Origin: Rhizobium jaguaris
Lineage (GTDB): Bacteria > Pseudomonadota > Alphaproteobacteria > Rhizobiales > Rhizobiaceae
Length of the DNA: 64,000 nucleotides
Assembly (NCBI RefSeq): GCF_003627755.1
Contig: NZ_CP032694.1
Span: forward strand, 1,417,501-1,481,500
Direction of reading: 5' to 3'
Shown here: positions 61,976 through 64,000 of the stretch, one piece after another
How positions within the stretch are numbered: position 1 is the first letter of the stretch
How the letters are laid out: each line of letters starts with the position of its first letter
The notes under the pieces: generated by a model
The model's input: the letters and a program-made list of their open reading frames with translations, nothing else
Databases searched by the model: none
What the model was told of the DNA's origin: nothing
Program-made: the position numbers and the translations under genes

Positions 61976-63592
61976 TCACTCCGCCGCGATCTTGCCTGCC
62001 ATATGCCGGTTTTTCATCAGCTTGTAGATGACGGAATCCATCAGCGCCTGGAAGGAGGCGTCGATGATATTTTCCGAAACGCCGACCGTCCACCAGCGTA
62101 CGCCGCTACTGTCGGTGGATTCGATCAGAACGCGGGTTATGGCCTCCGTACCGCCATTGAGGATACGCACCTTGAAGTCGGCCAGTTCCAGATCGTCGAT
62201 CTCATGCTGGTATTTGCCGAAATCCTTGCGCAGCGCCAGGTCGAGCGCATTGACCGGGCCATCGCCTTCGGCAACCGACATGATGGTCTGGCCGTCGATG
62301 ATGATTTTGACCACCGCTTCCGAGACGATCTTTACGCGGCCATGGGAATCGAAGCGGCGTTCGACCATGACGCGGAAGCCGTCGATCGCGAAGAATTCCG
62401 GAATGGTACCGAGGGTACGGTGTGCCAGAAGCTCGAAGCTGGCATCGGCGCCTTCGTAAGCATAGCCCGACGCTTCGCGCTCCTTGACGATCTGGATCAG
62501 CCGATCGAGCTTCGGATCGTCCTTGCCGACCTCGATGCCGCGCCGCTTCAGCGCATTGATGAAGTTCGATTTGCCGCCTTGGTCTGAGACCATGACCTTG
62601 CGGAAATTGCCGACGCTTTCCGGCGGCACATGTTCATAGGTACGCGGGTCCTTCAGCAGCGCCGATGCGTGGATGCCGGCCTTGGTCGCGAAGGCCGAGG
62701 CGCCGACATAAGGCGCCTGATGATCCGGCGAGCGGTTCAGCAATTCGTCGAAGGCATGGGACAGTCTGGTCAGGCCCAAGAGCCGCTCGGCATCGATCGC
62801 GGTTTCAAAGCGCTCGCTATAGGCCCTTTTTAGCGCCAGCGTCGGAATGAGCGTGATCAGGTTGGCGTTGCCACAACGTTCGCCGATGCCGTTGAGCGTG
62901 CCCTGGATCTGCCGCACGCCGGCTTCGACGGCGATGAGTGAATTGGCGACCGCCTGGCCGGTGTCGTTATGGGCATGGATGCCAAGACAGTCGCCGGGCA
63001 CGCCCTCGGCGATTACGGCTTCGATGATGGCGCGCACTTCCGGTGGCTGGGCGCCGCCATTGGTGTCGCAAAGCACGACCCACCGCGCACCGGCCTCATA
63101 AGCTGTCTTGGCGCAGGCGAGCGCATAGGTCGGATTCTCCTTGTAGCCGTCGAAGAAATGCTCGCAGTCAACAAGCGCTTCCTTGCCGGCTGCGATAGCC
63201 GCCTTGACGCTTTCGGCGATGCATTCGAGGTTTTCCTCGTTGGTGCAGCCGAGTGCGACCTTGACGTGATAGTCCCAGGTCTTGGCGACGAAACAGATGG
63301 CGTCGGCCTTTGCCTGGATGAGGCTTGCGAGACCCGGATCGTTGGACGCGGAAACGCCGGCGCGTTTGGTCATGCCGAAGGCGACGAAGGAAGCCGATTG
63401 CGTCCGCTTTTCATTGAAGAAGGCGGTATCGGTCGGATTGGCGCCGGGATAGCCGCCCTCGACATAGTCGAGGCCGAATTCATCCAGCATGGTAGCGATG
63501 GAAATCTTGTCCTCGACCGAAAAGTCGATGCCGGGCGTCTGCTGCCCGTCGCGCAAGGTCGTGTCGAAGAGATAGATTTTTTCGCGTGCCAT
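61976..63592 (-). CDS. cimA: Citramalate synthase (538 aa)
   Basis: It condenses pyruvate and acetyl-CoA to (R)-citramalate, giving isoleucine independently of threonine. The N-terminal TIM barrel has LFDTTLRDGQQTPGIDF and the metal-ligand pair in LGIHAHNDTGQAVAN, and a helical and LeuA-like regulatory domain follows (about 400-538). The family is the TIGR00977 type, distinct from LeuA by the signature around GYPGANPTDTAFF. The start at 63592 follows CGGAGGAA. It lies 110 bases upstream of rarD. Confidence 0.92.
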   Translation of the reverse strand: MAREKIYLFDTTLRDGQQTPGIDFSVEDKISIATMLDEFGLDYVEGGYPGANPTDTAFFNEKRTQSASFVAFGMTKRAGVSASNDPGLASLIQAKADAICFVAKTWDYHVKVALGCTNEENLECIAESVKAAIAAGKEALVDCEHFFDGYKENPTYALACAKTAYEAGARWVVLCDTNGGAQPPEVRAIIEAVIAEGVPGDCLGIHAHNDTGQAVANSLIAVEAGVRQIQGTLNGIGERCGNANLITLIPTLALKRAYSERFETAIDAERLLGLTRLSHAFDELLNRSPDHQAPYVGASAFATKAGIHASALLKDPRTYEHVPPESVGNFRKVMVSDQGGKSNFINALKRRGIEVGKDDPKLDRLIQIVKEREASGYAYEGADASFELLAHRTLGTIPEFFAIDGFRVMVERRFDSHGRVKIVSEAVVKIIIDGQTIMSVAEGDGPVNALDLALRKDFGKYQHEIDDLELADFKVRILNGGTEAITRVLIESTDSSGVRWWTVGVSENIIDASFQALMDSVIYKLMKNRHMAGKIAAE

Positions 63593-63693
63593 TCTGTTTC
63601 CTCCGGCGAACCGGTTTCGTCTTATTCTGTGTCTCGCCCCGCCGTAGGAGTGCCAAAGAGGCGGGGAGAAAGCCAAGTGAAGGTCTCTTGGGC

Positions 63694-64000
<307 letters not shown>

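Overview
The window is a gene-dense chromosomal segment of an alphaproteobacterium, almost certainly in the Rhizobiaceae (Rhizobium/Agrobacterium group). The evidence is the dapA-smpB, rpoZ-rsh and acpS-lepB-rnc-era-recO neighbourhoods, the iolRCDEB inositol operon with a GGAA-N6-TTCC operator, two Rhizobiales-type porins, many Rhizobiales-restricted small proteins, and intergenic palindromic repeats of the rhizobial kind. There is no rRNA operon, CRISPR array or prophage. One tRNA (Ser-GCU) is present.

Layout. 0.4-7.2 kb: a Sel1-like protein, a rhomboid protease with extra domains, a HisC-like aminotransferase, a PilZ protein, a host-attachment-family protein, a small Glyoxalase_8-like protein and a MATE exporter. 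7.2-15.4 kb: myo-inositol catabolism (iolB, iolE, iolD, iolC, iolR on the minus strand, with a divergent Gfo/Idh/MocA dehydrogenase). 15.5-16.7 kb: a ferredoxin-reductase-like flavoprotein. 16.9 kb: tRNA-Ser. 17.5-20.4 kb: two tandem, near-identical porins, each with its own terminator. 20.4-23.5 kb: an alpha/beta hydrolase and a soluble lytic transglycosylase. 23.7-35.2 kb: the housekeeping core (dapA, smpB, NYN protein, rpoZ, rsh, DUF3563, DUF2062, acpS, lepB, rnc, era, a response regulator, recO). 35.2-43.7 kb: a peroxiredoxin-like protein, a large zinc-ribbon/cyclase/AAA/TPR protein, MOSC, HD and DUF2339 proteins. 43.9-45.9 kb: two EF-hand paralogues flanking a Cu/Zn superoxide dismutase. 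45.9-50.6 kb: a translationally coupled ygfZ-HD-phosphatase operon, several small Rhizobiales proteins, a NUDIX hydrolase and a YnfA protein. 50.6-51.8 kb: an IS110-family element. 51.9-64 kb: a SRAP protein, pssA-psd phospholipid genes, a class A acid phosphatase, an Atm1-like ABC exporter, a LysM protein, a LOG-family protein, rarD, cimA and a truncated prolyl aminopeptidase.

Most notable. The IS110 element at 50586-51753 sits inside a 105-bp rhizobial repeat. An uninterrupted copy of that repeat lies at 32247-32351, so the empty site can be read in the same window. The roughly 205-nt non-coding end upstream of its transposase can be read as a complete bridge RNA. One internal loop carries guides matching the two sides of the occupied target, a second carries guides matching the two ends of the element, and the order is the same as in IS621. 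The element therefore appears programmed to insert into the loop of a dispersed repeat. The second most interesting feature is the pair of EF-hand proteins, which share a C-terminal TYGQYD motif and a promoter block containing a GTTAAT/ATTAAC palindrome.
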